Part shown: positions 35,056 through 43,452 of the stretch, one piece after another
How positions within the stretch are numbered: position 1 is the stretch's first letter
Layout: each line of letters opens with the position of its first letter
Assembly (NCBI GenBank): GCA_016711485.1
Contig: JADJSX010000034.1
Coordinates: 1 to 64,000 of the forward strand
Reading direction: 5' to 3'
Length of the DNA: 64,000 nt
From: Leptospiraceae bacterium
GTDB lineage: Bacteria; Spirochaetota; Leptospiria; Leptospirales; Leptospiraceae
Notes under the pieces: model-generated
What the model was told of the DNA's origin: nothing
Database searches by the model: none
What the model saw: only the letters and a program-made list of their open reading frames with translations
Made by a program: the position numbers and the translations under genes

Positions 35056-36078
35056 TTGAAAATAAATATTAAATTAATTATCATATGTTTAATTGTATCC
35101 ATAAACACTATGATTTTTGCCGAGGAAGAATCCAGCAGTAGTCCAAACCAATCACAATCGGGATTAGTCATAAAGGGCGGCCTTTGGGGATTAGGCGGGA
35201 AAGCCACAACAGAATTAGAAAATAGGTATTTTACTGATGACCTACTTTCTGGATTTGGTTTTGGACAATACAATACAGCATGGAGCAGTCCAAATAGATT
35301 TTATCTTTTGAATCCAATTGGAATTGATTATTATAAAACTGGTATCGGTCCAGGTTCCTTACTTTTTGGAGCAGAAATGAGAGGATTTCCGGGACTCGGT
35401 TTCACTGGATACACACCTCAATATGATTTTATAAGTGTAAGTCGTGGAACAGTCGGTATTCATACTGCGGATTTAAAACTTAAAAATCTAGATTTAAATC
35501 TTGGATACCAAATGGCATTCGGTAATTTTTTGGTTACTCCCAAATTTCAGTTGCGTAACTTTAGCACAGATTTAAAGGAGTCTGCTACTTATTTGTCCGG
35601 AGGTTCTTTTGGAATCAGAGAATCATACTATAGAAATAATACTTGGGCAGGGTTTATTGGTGTAAATTTATTATTCAACATCAATGAAGCTTCCTCTGTG
35701 TATTTTGAATTTGCTATGGATTCGCCAATTTTGGGACAAATCTACAGCACCGGTGACTTCAACAAAACATCTTTCACAGTCGGTAATACCACTTCCGGCT
35801 CTACAACATTACTTAAAAAGAGCTACCAGGAAATCAGAGGAACTGTTATTGACCTTGGATACCAGCATAGTTTCGGAGCCCTTGGATTACGGATTGGTTA
35901 TCGATCAGAAGAGCTAAAAACAATTTATCCAGCTTACACTGATGTACCGGTTACTTTTAATTCAAATGGAAATTTGGGAATTGGAGTCGACGAAACAATT
36001 CTAAACTCCATATTTTATGGGAACACAGCTACCACAACTCTACAAAGTTTGTATATTACAGCTACCTATAAATTATAA
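35056..36078 (+). CDS. Probable outer-membrane beta-barrel protein
   Basis: I chose the TTG at 35056 because AGGAGAGG lies just upstream at 35041-35048, and because it gives a clean signal peptide (MKINIKLIIICLIVSINTMI, cleavage after FAEEES or near it). The 340-residue protein is rich in alternating aromatic and polar strands, with Gly turns (GFGFGQYNTAWSSPNRFYLL, LRIGYRSEEL) and a final strand LQSLYITATYKL. This pattern is typical of outer-membrane barrels. I do not recognise a named family. It is transcribed divergently from the cyclase-FecR operon, 213 bases away, and is followed by a strong terminator. Confidence 0.7.
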   Translation: MKINIKLIIICLIVSINTMIFAEEESSSSPNQSQSGLVIKGGLWGLGGKATTELENRYFTDDLLSGFGFGQYNTAWSSPNRFYLLNPIGIDYYKTGIGPGSLLFGAEMRGFPGLGFTGYTPQYDFISVSRGTVGIHTADLKLKNLDLNLGYQMAFGNFLVTPKFQLRNFSTDLKESATYLSGGSFGIRESYYRNNTWAGFIGVNLLFNINEASSVYFEFAMDSPILGQIYSTGDFNKTSFTVGNTTSGSTTLLKKSYQEIRGTVIDLGYQHSFGALGLRIGYRSEELKTIYPAYTDVPVTFNSNGNLGIGVDETILNSIFYGNTATTTLQSLYITATYKL

Positions 36079-36128
36079 TTCTTTTCGGAATTAATTATTT
36101 CTGAATTAGAATGAGGTTGTAAAAAAAC

Positions 36129-36173
36129 AAAATCATCGTATTTATAATTGATAAAATAAAATACGATGATTTT
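36129..36173 (+). terminator. Rho-independent-like terminator after the barrel gene
   Basis: A long AT-rich hairpin, AAAATCATCGTATTT pairing with AAATACGATGATTTT, lies 50 bases after the stop at 36078. It is followed by TTATTTTGATAAAA. It probably works on the plus strand and perhaps on both. Confidence 0.6.
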
Positions 36174-36309
36174 ATTTTGATAAAATCAAACTTCCAGAAA
36201 CATTTTCTTAAACACTTAAACAAAACAATAATAAAAAAATTCATAAGTATACTAGGAACGTGAAAACGTGTCCACTTTTTATGCAGTAGTCCACTCCGTT
36301 GGACGCTCA

Positions 36310-36372
36310 GCTCACCCGAACTCAATCATTTCTTTTGTTAAGAAATGATAATAGCGATAGCGTAAGGTGAGT
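36310..36372 (+). repeat. Palindromic repeat copy R3
   Basis: gctcacccgaactcaatcat is followed by a hairpin (tttcttttgttaagaaa) and gataatagcgatagcgtaag with gtgagt. Its reverse complement matches 61091-61155 closely (ctcaccttacgctatcgcta, ttatcatt, aatgattgagttcgggtgag). The ends ctcacc and ggtgag are themselves inverted. It lies in the 423-base gap 36079-36501 with the terminator; nothing else is seen there. Confidence 0.65.
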
Positions 36373-36501
36373 GAATAAGTTAAATTTTGTTAAGAAAAAT
36401 CATTGCATTTACAATTTAGCCAAATATAATCGCATTCCAAACTTATGGATGCGGTTTCTATTGAATAAAACCCCATAAAAAATTAAATTAGGATTTATTC
36501 T

Positions 36502-39303
36502 ATGAACAATTTTATTTTTTTATTTTTTCGAATAACTCGAATTATTCCCTTGTTTCTATTAACCATTTACAGTTGCCAAAGTATAGAAGAGAAAGGACCA
36601 ACCCAAGAAAGTAAAATTGATAATCTACTCATTCGAGGATTTACACAATTTCCCTTGTATACAGGAAGAGATTTTTTAGGTTATATAAATGCAGAAGGCC
36701 AAGAAAAAACTTTCGATAAAAAATTATGGAGAGGAAAAGTTAAAAAAGATCCAATTCAACAAAATATTATATTAAGTTATTCTCTCGAAGATTTAAAGGA
36801 ATTAAAAGGTGGGTTTTCGGAAATACTCTCAGCAGAAGCGGGATATGAAACCATTCAATCTCTAAATTTAATTTTAGAAAATCCAGTACAATATATCCTA
36901 GAAGATCTCTCCATGGAGCCTAATTTCAAAAATCAAAAGGAATTATTTAATCGAAAATACATTGGAGCAGTTTTAAAAGTAGATAAAATAAATATTGAAT
37001 TGAAAAACAAAAACGGTGTCACACTTAAAACAGAAGCTGACTTAAAAATTAATAATATAAAATTAGGTGTAAACTTTCAACACAGTTCCTCTGAAAACTC
37101 TGTTTTTTTTGCAGAGAATGCCTATGTAGGATACAAACTATTTGCCGCGCCTGAAAATCCAGAATCTCTAATAACAGAAGAAGATAAACGTTTAAAAGTT
37201 GTAGTTTTTCCTTTCGAAATAGAAGATTTTAAATCGAGAGATGAAAAGCTGAAATCTGCCTTAGCAGATGCTACAGCAAGATCCTTAAACATGATTGAAA
37301 ATATTTTTGTTTTGGATAGAAATAGTTATCAAAAAATTTTAGAAGAACAACAACTTGCAAAATCCGAACATTATGATGAAAAAAAAGCAGCCCAAATTGG
37401 TAAAATTATGACTGCAAATACAATTCTAATTGGGAAATTTTCAAGAGAAGGTCTAAATGCTCGAATTACTTGCAATATGATCGATGTAGAAACTAACGCT
37501 CTTCGTTCCAATGGGTCAATCAAATTAGATATTAATATAAAAGGAAAAAACTCTCCTATGATTGCAGACGAATGGGAGGCAAAAATATTGGAGTCATTTG
37601 GCGTTAAACCAGCTCCAAAAGATCCCACGTCAACCTCTATTTTAGGAACTAATATTGGCGATGCTTACGACTTTTACTGGAAAGGAAAAGAAAAATTCAT
37701 TTTAATGGATGAAGAAAGTTTAGAAGAAGCAATTCCTCTATTTAATAAAGCGATTGAATTAGATCCAAATTATGCAGAATCCTATGCAACGTTAGCCGAG
37801 ACATACCAAAGATTATATGATTTTAAAAAATTTACAGGCGATAGAATTGGCGCTGAAAAAATGAAAATATTCGGATTTGAAGCAATTTCAAAAGCATTGG
37901 AAATTGCTCCCGAATCATCAAACGTAAATCGTGTTATTTCCTTTTATTATTTTTACCTTGATCCAGATTATGAAAAAAGTAAATTTCATGCGCAAAAAGC
38001 AGTAGAATTAGACCCGAAAGATGCTGAAGCAGCCATGAGATTATTCGTAATTAAAGCTCGTGAAAATAAAAAATACCTTTCACCGGATAATAAAGATTTG
38101 CTCTCAATCTATGATCTTAATCCAAATATAATTTCTACTAATTTTTATATGGCACAATCTTATAAATTGGCAGGAAACTATAATAAAGCAATTGAGTTTT
38201 ACCAAAAAATTCTAGCAATTTCTCCAAAAAGTATTTCCATTTATGCAGATATAAGTAGTTCCTATACAGAACAAGAAAAATGGGAAGAAGCTCTTACTTG
38301 GCTAGACAAAGCAGACGAAATACAACCCAATAATTTCCAAGTTCAAATTCATTATGCGAATTATTTTATTCGTAAAAAGGAATTTAAAAAGGCATATGAG
38401 TATTTAAATCTAGCAAAAAAGTTACAACCCAAAAGTACAACTCCTTATGAGGCTATTGCAAATATATCTCTCCGACTTAAAAACTATGATGACGCAATTG
38501 TAAATCTACAAAAGTGTCTAGAACTTGAACCTAAAAAAGCCAGTTTTCTAAATCAGTTAGGCAATGTGTATAGAAAAAAAGGGGATACTCAAAATGCGAT
38601 AAATCAATACACCAAGGCAATCAAACTTGAACCAAGGTTTGTATTGAGTTATGACAATCTTGCAAATACTTATTTTAGTTCGAAAAAATTTGATTTGGCA
38701 ATTCAAAACTTTGAAAAATGTATCGAATTAGAACCATCTAACAGTCTTTATCCTCGTGCCATAGCAGAAGCTTATATCGAAATAGAAAATTATGATACTG
38801 CAATCAGTTATTATAACAAAGCACAAGAATTAGACCCTAACGAACATATGATCTATAATGAACTTGGCTCTACTCTGGTTCTAAAAAGAGAATATGAAGC
38901 CGGAAAGGAAAAATTTGAGAGAGCAATTGAATTAGGAAATGATGAAGTAAAATCATACGGCTACAAAGGATTAGCCGACCTAAAACGAAAACAAAGAAAA
39001 TATGAAGAAGCAATGGACCTATATAAACAATCGATTAATATTTTCTCCGATAACCAAGAAGCAAAATTAGGATTGGCATATATTTACTCAAAAAAAGGAA
39101 ATAACCAAAAAGCAATTGTAATACTAAAATCAATTTTAGAAAAAGATCCACAAAATGCAAAAGCCTATTTTGATTTAGGAAAATATTACAAATTAGAAAA
39201 ACGAATGGAGGAGTCTCTAGAAAGTTACAAAAAAGCTTGCGAATATGGAGAAATAAATGCATGTATAGAACACAAAGGAAACAAAAAAAAGAAGAAGAAA
39301 TGA
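36502..39303 (+). CDS. TPR lipoprotein with a FlgO/CsgG-like domain
   Basis: This 933-residue protein starts with a lipoprotein signal (IIPLFLLTIYSCQSIEEKG, lipidated Cys near 25). Residues about 228-350 look like a FlgO/CsgG-type nucleoside-free alpha/beta domain (LKVVVFPFEIEDFKSRDEKL, NIFVLDRNSYQKILEEQQL, ANTILIGKFSREG), and about 390-920 is a run of some 14 TPR repeats with the A-x-x-x-Y-x-K-A and L-x-P motifs. The C-terminus is a Lys-rich tail, KGNKKKKKK. It should sit on a membrane and hold a periplasmic complex together. Its TGA lies inside the 3' end of the convergent RNase P RNA gene. Confidence 0.82.
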   Translation: MNNFIFLFFRITRIIPLFLLTIYSCQSIEEKGPTQESKIDNLLIRGFTQFPLYTGRDFLGYINAEGQEKTFDKKLWRGKVKKDPIQQNIILSYSLEDLKELKGGFSEILSAEAGYETIQSLNLILENPVQYILEDLSMEPNFKNQKELFNRKYIGAVLKVDKINIELKNKNGVTLKTEADLKINNIKLGVNFQHSSSENSVFFAENAYVGYKLFAAPENPESLITEEDKRLKVVVFPFEIEDFKSRDEKLKSALADATARSLNMIENIFVLDRNSYQKILEEQQLAKSEHYDEKKAAQIGKIMTANTILIGKFSREGLNARITCNMIDVETNALRSNGSIKLDINIKGKNSPMIADEWEAKILESFGVKPAPKDPTSTSILGTNIGDAYDFYWKGKEKFILMDEESLEEAIPLFNKAIELDPNYAESYATLAETYQRLYDFKKFTGDRIGAEKMKIFGFEAISKALEIAPESSNVNRVISFYYFYLDPDYEKSKFHAQKAVELDPKDAEAAMRLFVIKARENKKYLSPDNKDLLSIYDLNPNIISTNFYMAQSYKLAGNYNKAIEFYQKILAISPKSISIYADISSSYTEQEKWEEALTWLDKADEIQPNNFQVQIHYANYFIRKKEFKKAYEYLNLAKKLQPKSTTPYEAIANISLRLKNYDDAIVNLQKCLELEPKKASFLNQLGNVYRKKGDTQNAINQYTKAIKLEPRFVLSYDNLANTYFSSKKFDLAIQNFEKCIELEPSNSLYPRAIAEAYIEIENYDTAISYYNKAQELDPNEHMIYNELGSTLVLKREYEAGKEKFERAIELGNDEVKSYGYKGLADLKRKQRKYEEAMDLYKQSINIFSDNQEAKLGLAYIYSKKGNNQKAIVILKSILEKDPQNAKAYFDLGKYYKLEKRMEESLESYKKACEYGEINACIEHKGNKKKKKK

Positions 39304-39725
39304 ATTCTGTCTATAAGCCGGATTCTGTCTTAACCTAATAGAGTGTAACCTCTACGGTTATGGATAATCATTTATCTTGGTTTTAAGTTACCCTAAAACT
39401 CTTTGCTCTCTACCCACAACCTGGCGGAATGAGCTCATAACGGTTGTTTACTTGAGATTGCACCATGAAGGGTTTACCATGCCTTAGCCCTTACAGGCTA
39501 AGCGGTGAGCTCTTACCTCGCCATTTCACCCTTACCCAAACTTGCAGCTTAGTCACTTAGGCAACTTGGCCACTTTTTATCAGGCGGTATATTTTCTGTG
39601 GCACTTTCCATGCAAATTTTCCTTTCGAAAAATTTACTCCGGACGTTATCCGGTTCATTCATTCCTTGGTGTCCGGACTTTCCTCACTCTCTTTCGAGCT
39701 GTGCGATTATCCAACAGAATTCATT
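39299..39725 (-). ncRNA. rnpB: RNase P RNA (bacterial class A)
   Basis: The minus strand carries the conserved 5' core GAGGAAAGTCCGGACACC (complement near 39665-39695) and the 3' core ACAGAATCCGGCTTAT (complement near 39305-39325). P1 forms from AATGAATTCTGT at the 5' end (39714-39725) and ACAGAATTCATT at the 3' end (39299-39310), a perfect 12-bp stem, so both ends are well placed. ATGGTAAACCC around 39468-39478 is the L15 loop that pairs with tRNA CCA. The RNA is the ribozyme that removes tRNA 5' leaders. The 3' end overlaps the stop codon of the convergent TPR gene. Confidence 0.95.
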
Positions 39726-39733
39726 TCAAGGAT

Positions 39734-39761
39734 AGAGTAAAAAAATATGCCTAAGCCACAA
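39734..39761 (-). promoter_or_regulatory. Probable rnpB promoter
   Basis: On the minus strand TTGTGG (39756-39761) and TACTCT (39734-39739) are spaced by 16 bases and sit 8 bases before the predicted RNA start at 39725. The remaining 39762-40084 shows no gene; it is AT-rich with a weak palindromic stretch around 39815-39935. Confidence 0.45.
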
Positions 39762-40084
39762 GCTAAAATTAAAATCAAACTGGAATAATTTCCAAATTGT
39801 TTAAATTATACAAATACCCAACAGGCAATACCCATTTGTTTTGAAAAGAGCCTTATTTTTGACATTTAGAAATACAAAACTTTTCTAAAAATGGAAAAAT
39901 ACTTTTAGCGGTGGATATACAATCTAACTCTTAGTCACTTGAGAGTATTATGAATAGAATCCGGCCTTTCTTTGTTCCATTGTAACCAGTTAAACCTAGG
40001 TAAGCAATTGAGGCTTGTATAAATAGTTCCAATAACGGATACTTACTATAAACCGGCGGAGACTAGGTAAGGTAATTTCAAACT

Positions 40085-40603
40085 TCACATATTAGAAATA
40101 GTCCGAATTACATCTTCAAACTTTCCTTCAATTAATTGTCCGCCAGACTCAAGGATAGCAAACTCCAACATTAGATTAATAGAATTTCCAAAATCTTCAT
40201 TAAGCAGATAACCTTCATTATCCACTCTATAGCCAGAAGCATGAGAACTGGTAGGAATTTTTTTCTGCACAAGTTCGGGAAGTGGCAGACGTATGTCTAT
40301 ATATCCGAAAATTTTTTTTTCCAATGCTTTCGCATATCCAATTTCAAAAGAGCTTCCGTCATCTACTAATGCACCTCGAAATGAATTACAGTTTACAACT
40401 ACTAAATCACATGCTCGAATTAATTTACAATTTTCGAAATAAATCTTTTCTGCCTTAGCAAGACCTTTCGCTCTACTAACTTCCCCGTCAAACGGAGAAA
40501 ATCCTTCAAACTGGTATTTTTTACATATTAATTTATGCTCTTCTAAAATTTGAGTTGAGTTAGGTAGGAATACTTCCGGTCCCGCAAGATAGATTTTTTT
40601 CAT
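40085..40603 (-). CDS. Nucleoside 2-deoxyribosyltransferase
   Basis: This 172-residue protein opens with MKKIYLAGPEVFLPN, the substrate-binding start of nucleoside 2-deoxyribosyltransferases, and continues with LIRACDLVVVNCNSFRGALV and DDGSSFEIGYAKALEKKIFG, where Glu in SFEIGYA is the catalytic nucleophile. The enzyme swaps bases between deoxynucleosides for purine and pyrimidine salvage. The length fits the family. It stands alone between rnpB and the Bfd-like gene. The ATG at 40603 is the only good start. Confidence 0.9.
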   Translation of the reverse strand: MKKIYLAGPEVFLPNSTQILEEHKLICKKYQFEGFSPFDGEVSRAKGLAKAEKIYFENCKLIRACDLVVVNCNSFRGALVDDGSSFEIGYAKALEKKIFGYIDIRLPLPELVQKKIPTSSHASGYRVDNEGYLLNEDFGNSINLMLEFAILESGGQLIEGKFEDVIRTISNM

Positions 40604-40805
40604 AGAATTTAACCTTCATTCACAGAATTTGGGATTTTCCAGTTTAATAAATTTTTTTGGAATAGGAAACTAATTGAATTTTGAAAATACTTGTTTGATA
40701 AAAAAAACTGCCCGAAATTCTATCTTATTTTCGATTCCAATGTTATTTTCGATAAAGAATCTGATATTAATCATAATTTCTTGTCACTAAAATGCAAAAA
40801 AATAT

Positions 40806-40834
40806 TTGACAATGAGAATCGTTCTCAACAAAAT
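40806..40834 (+). promoter_or_regulatory. Fur-box promoter of the Bfd-like gene
   Basis: TTGACA (40806-40811) and CAAAAT (40829-40834) form a promoter with 17-base spacing. Between them lies TGAGAATCGTTCTCA (40813-40827), with TGAGAA/TTCTCA arms, a good Fur box. A repressor bound here would block RNA polymerase. The predicted start of transcription falls about on the ATG at 40841. Confidence 0.7.
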
Positions 40835-40840
40835 AGACGT

Positions 40841-41053
40841 ATGAATAAATGTCATTGCGCTAGAGTTTTATTTGAGCAAATTGTTGAGCAAGCTAGGAAC
40901 CGTAATTGTTCCTACGAAAGAGTAGCAAAAGACTTGAATGCGGGGGAAACTTGCACTGCATGTAGAGAGGATATGAAAACTTATTGTGAATCAGCTGCAT
41001 GCAGCCGAAGTCATTCCATTAGTTCTCAATTACGATTACAGGGGGCGCTTTAG
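40841..41053 (+). CDS. bfd: Bacterioferritin-associated ferredoxin-like protein
   Basis: From the ATG at 40841 this 70-residue protein has the [2Fe-2S] Bfd-type pattern: Cys4-x-Cys6 and Cys38-x2-Cys41 (NAGETCTAC), with the helix VLFEQIVEQARNRNCSYERV between. The reading frame is open upstream, but the earlier ATG is not supported. Bfd proteins reduce bacterioferritin iron to release it, and are induced when iron is low, which agrees with the Fur box in the promoter. No bacterioferritin gene lies next to it. The 3' end overlaps rsmI convergently by 35 bases. The last ~15 residues beyond the second Cys pair are unusual for the family. Confidence 0.75.
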   Translation: MNKCHCARVLFEQIVEQARNRNCSYERVAKDLNAGETCTACREDMKTYCESAACSRSHSISSQLRLQGAL

Positions 41054-41684
41054 GAAAGGTATCTAAGTGTTTTAAGATATCTTTTAAAGTCCCTCTGTAT
41101 TGAATTTCGGCTTCCGAAGTCAGATTCAGACCTAAGAATATTCGGTGGTTCTTTTTAGAAAGTTTTCCAAACTCTTGAATTACTTTCTTATAGCGGTACG
41201 GAGTTTCATACAATACAATAGTATGTCCCAATGCTAAGTATTTATTTATTTCATTCCTTCGTTTATCTTCCTCGCGATTTAAAAATCCGACAAACGTAAA
41301 CGGAGAAATTCTAAAACCACAAAGTGCCAATGCACATGTAAGAGCACTCGGTCCTGGTACTATTTTTACTTCTATTCCATTTCTAACAGCTAAATTAACC
41401 AATCCAGATCCAGGATCTTCAATTCCTGGTGTGCCTGCGTCCGAAATTAGACAGGTGAGATTTTTTGATTTCATTAACTCAAGCAATCGGTTCATTTCTT
41501 GGTCATCTGAATGTTCATTTAATAACTCAAATTCTTTATCAATACCATTTAGTTTGAGAAGTTTTGAGGTTTCTTTGTATTCTTCTCCAATGACCATATC
41601 TGCTTGTTGCAATTTTTCAATTGCATTCATAGCAATATCCCGATCATTTCCTATTGGAACAGAAATTATGTAAAGTGTACTCAT
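41019..41684 (-). CDS. rsmI: 16S rRNA 2'-O-methyltransferase RsmI
   Basis: This 221-residue SAM-dependent enzyme methylates the ribose of C1402 of 16S rRNA. The N-terminal YIISVPIGNDRDIAMNAIEK, CLISDAGTPGIEDPG with the SAM-binding loop, and VKIVPGPSALTCALALCGF are all hallmarks of RsmI. The N-terminus TLYIISVPIGN deviates from the usual P-I-G-N-L-x-D only slightly. Length is a little below the E. coli protein because the C-terminal extension is short. It starts 4 bases after the HAD phosphatase gene ends, with the same strand order, so the two are co-transcribed. Confidence 0.9.
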   Translation of the reverse strand: MSTLYIISVPIGNDRDIAMNAIEKLQQADMVIGEEYKETSKLLKLNGIDKEFELLNEHSDDQEMNRLLELMKSKNLTCLISDAGTPGIEDPGSGLVNLAVRNGIEVKIVPGPSALTCALALCGFRISPFTFVGFLNREEDKRRNEINKYLALGHTIVLYETPYRYKKVIQEFGKLSKKNHRIFLGLNLTSEAEIQYRGTLKDILKHLDTFPKAPPVIVIEN

Positions 41685-41687
41685 ACG

Positions 41688-42491
41688 TTATCTAAATACT
41701 GGTTGAATCAAACAACCGATATTTTTACATTTATCGGCAAGATCAGAATTCCCTCTATCAATTAGAACTCCAAAACGTTTAGCAGCCCTCAGTAGAGGAA
41801 AATCATTTTCGGAATCTCCAAAGGCTAAGTCAGGATATAAACTAGTTCGTGCAAAAAATGCATCTACTTTGCCTTGCCCATAGGTATAAGGTTCAATAAT
41901 TTCGGAGCTAGAAACTCCTTCCTTTTCGAGAAGTTTCATTCCAATTACATTTTCTTTTGGAACAAAAAAACTAGTACATACTTCTTGGATTATTTGCTCA
42001 GGCGAAGCAGTCACAATAAACACAGTCCAATTATTTTCTTTTAGAAATTTCACAAGACCGACCATTTCTTTGTACGGTTTTACTGCACCGGAATCTTCCT
42101 TACGTTTGAGTTCACTTTTCCAAACTTTTTTGGAATAGGAACGAATTTTACTGCTACGCCAGCCAGAAAATAAAAACGAAGACCACCTATATGCCTTTTC
42201 GACCCCAACAGTTTGCATGAGATACGAATACTCTTCCCAAACAAATTGTTTTAATAAACTTGGATTTTTCTCTCTAAGTTTCCAAACGCGGGATGCTTTT
42301 GTTTTATCTCGAAAGTAATCGGAAAAGGTAGTTTGTAATTCAGAGAGTCCGTCAAGAATTAATGAATTCATGACAGTCTCTCCAAAATCGTTTTTTATGA
42401 GAGTATTGTCAAAATCAAAAGCAGCAATTCCGGGACTTTTACAGATTTCCCAAACGAGGCTTGAATGATTTTCTTTTGTCCAATTTCTCAA
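41688..42491 (-). CDS. HAD-superfamily phosphatase (SerB/HAD-IB type)
   Basis: This 267-residue protein has the HAD motifs in order: I, AAFDFDNTLIKNDFG, with the nucleophile Asp; II, WTVFIVTASPEQIIQEV; III, the Lys of YGQGKVDAF; and IV, DLAFGDSENDFPLLRAAKR. A helical cap lies between motif I and II, as in HAD-IB proteins. The substrate is probably a small phosphate ester (phosphoserine-like or phospholipid-like), but the motifs do not settle it. It is co-transcribed with rsmI (3-base gap). No signal peptide, so cytoplasmic. Confidence 0.85.
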   Translation of the reverse strand: MRNWTKENHSSLVWEICKSPGIAAFDFDNTLIKNDFGETVMNSLILDGLSELQTTFSDYFRDKTKASRVWKLREKNPSLLKQFVWEEYSYLMQTVGVEKAYRWSSFLFSGWRSSKIRSYSKKVWKSELKRKEDSGAVKPYKEMVGLVKFLKENNWTVFIVTASPEQIIQEVCTSFFVPKENVIGMKLLEKEGVSSSEIIEPYTYGQGKVDAFFARTSLYPDLAFGDSENDFPLLRAAKRFGVLIDRGNSDLADKCKNIGCLIQPVFR

Positions 42492-42530
42492 CGGAAAGGT
42501 AGAAATTTTCTGATTAATAGTCTCCCCTTT

Positions 42531-43295
42531 TTATAAATCCACTTCTTTCAATACCGCTAATTTATCAGTTTCACTTGGGAAATAATGTTCAGGATTTAAA
42601 ATCACACTTTGATATCTCACTTCGAAATGTAAGTGAGGTCCTGTAGAATGACCTGTACTTCCGGAGAACGCAATGATTTGTCCTTTTGAGACAATATCAC
42701 CTTCTTTCACTAGTAAAATTGAATTATGCGCATAAAGTGTCTGGATTTGGTTAATATTGTGTTGAATGATTACGGAAAGTCCGTAATTTCCTTGATTTCT
42801 CGATGCAATGACAATACCATCATTAGCCGCCAATACAGGCGATCGGTTAGGACAAGCAATGTCAATTCCTGTATGCATTAAGTTTCTTCTGAGTCCTAAT
42901 TTGGAAGAAATTTTTGAATTTGGTGTTCCAACTGGCCAAATTAGCTCTCTATAGTCTGATTGGATGATTTCTCTTCCTTTTCCTTGGATCAGTAGATTCT
43001 TATTGTATTTATCGCCGAAAGGAAAAAACAGAGGTCTAGTCGCTGGAATAGGTTCGGAAGAAGATAATTGATTGATTTGACGCAATTCTTCCTCAGTTGA
43101 GTCAACTTCTTTTAGATAAGACTCTATGCTACCGGGAATTTCCCTTGGAATTAACCACTTACCTTGTTTGTCATTAAGGGTATGTATAAACTCATTGTCT
43201 ACTTTGAGTGCTTTTTTGCTTGCATTGGCTATGGTCGATACTTTTGACCATAACATAAATCCTATTAAGAGAGTAATTATATATCTCTTTCGCAT
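42531..43295 (-). CDS. M23-family peptidoglycan endopeptidase (LytM-like)
   Basis: This 254-residue protein has an N-terminal membrane or signal segment (about 4-20) and an M23/LytM domain from about 115. Its zinc ligands His141 and Asp145 (LMHTGIDIACP) and His223 (GPHLHFEV), with the other catalytic histidines His190 and His221, are all present, so it should be an active metallopeptidase that cuts peptide cross-links of the cell wall. The stretch before the domain may be a linker. It lies 39 bases upstream of the HAD gene on the same strand. The start at 43295 has no strong ribosome site. Confidence 0.9.
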   Translation of the reverse strand: MRKRYIITLLIGFMLWSKVSTIANASKKALKVDNEFIHTLNDKQGKWLIPREIPGSIESYLKEVDSTEEELRQINQLSSSEPIPATRPLFFPFGDKYNKNLLIQGKGREIIQSDYRELIWPVGTPNSKISSKLGLRRNLMHTGIDIACPNRSPVLAANDGIVIASRNQGNYGLSVIIQHNINQIQTLYAHNSILLVKEGDIVSKGQIIAFSGSTGHSTGPHLHFEVRYQSVILNPEHYFPSETDKLAVLKEVDL

Positions 43296-43452
43296 TGTTT
43301 TCTACCTCTTTGAAGGTTAATTTTCGCTATATATTTAACTTAACTATACGGTAAATTTAATCCGTGTCTCCTGTCAAGGTATTAACAGGTTAAGTTCCCC
43401 TATTAAAGGGACATAAAAAAGGAAATCAAATTTTCTTGGATATCTAAATTTG

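Noticed and set aside
39542..39754. 70-codon plus-strand frame at the rnpB locus
   Set aside because: It is the antisense of RNase P RNA; the conserved core on the minus strand explains the sequence.
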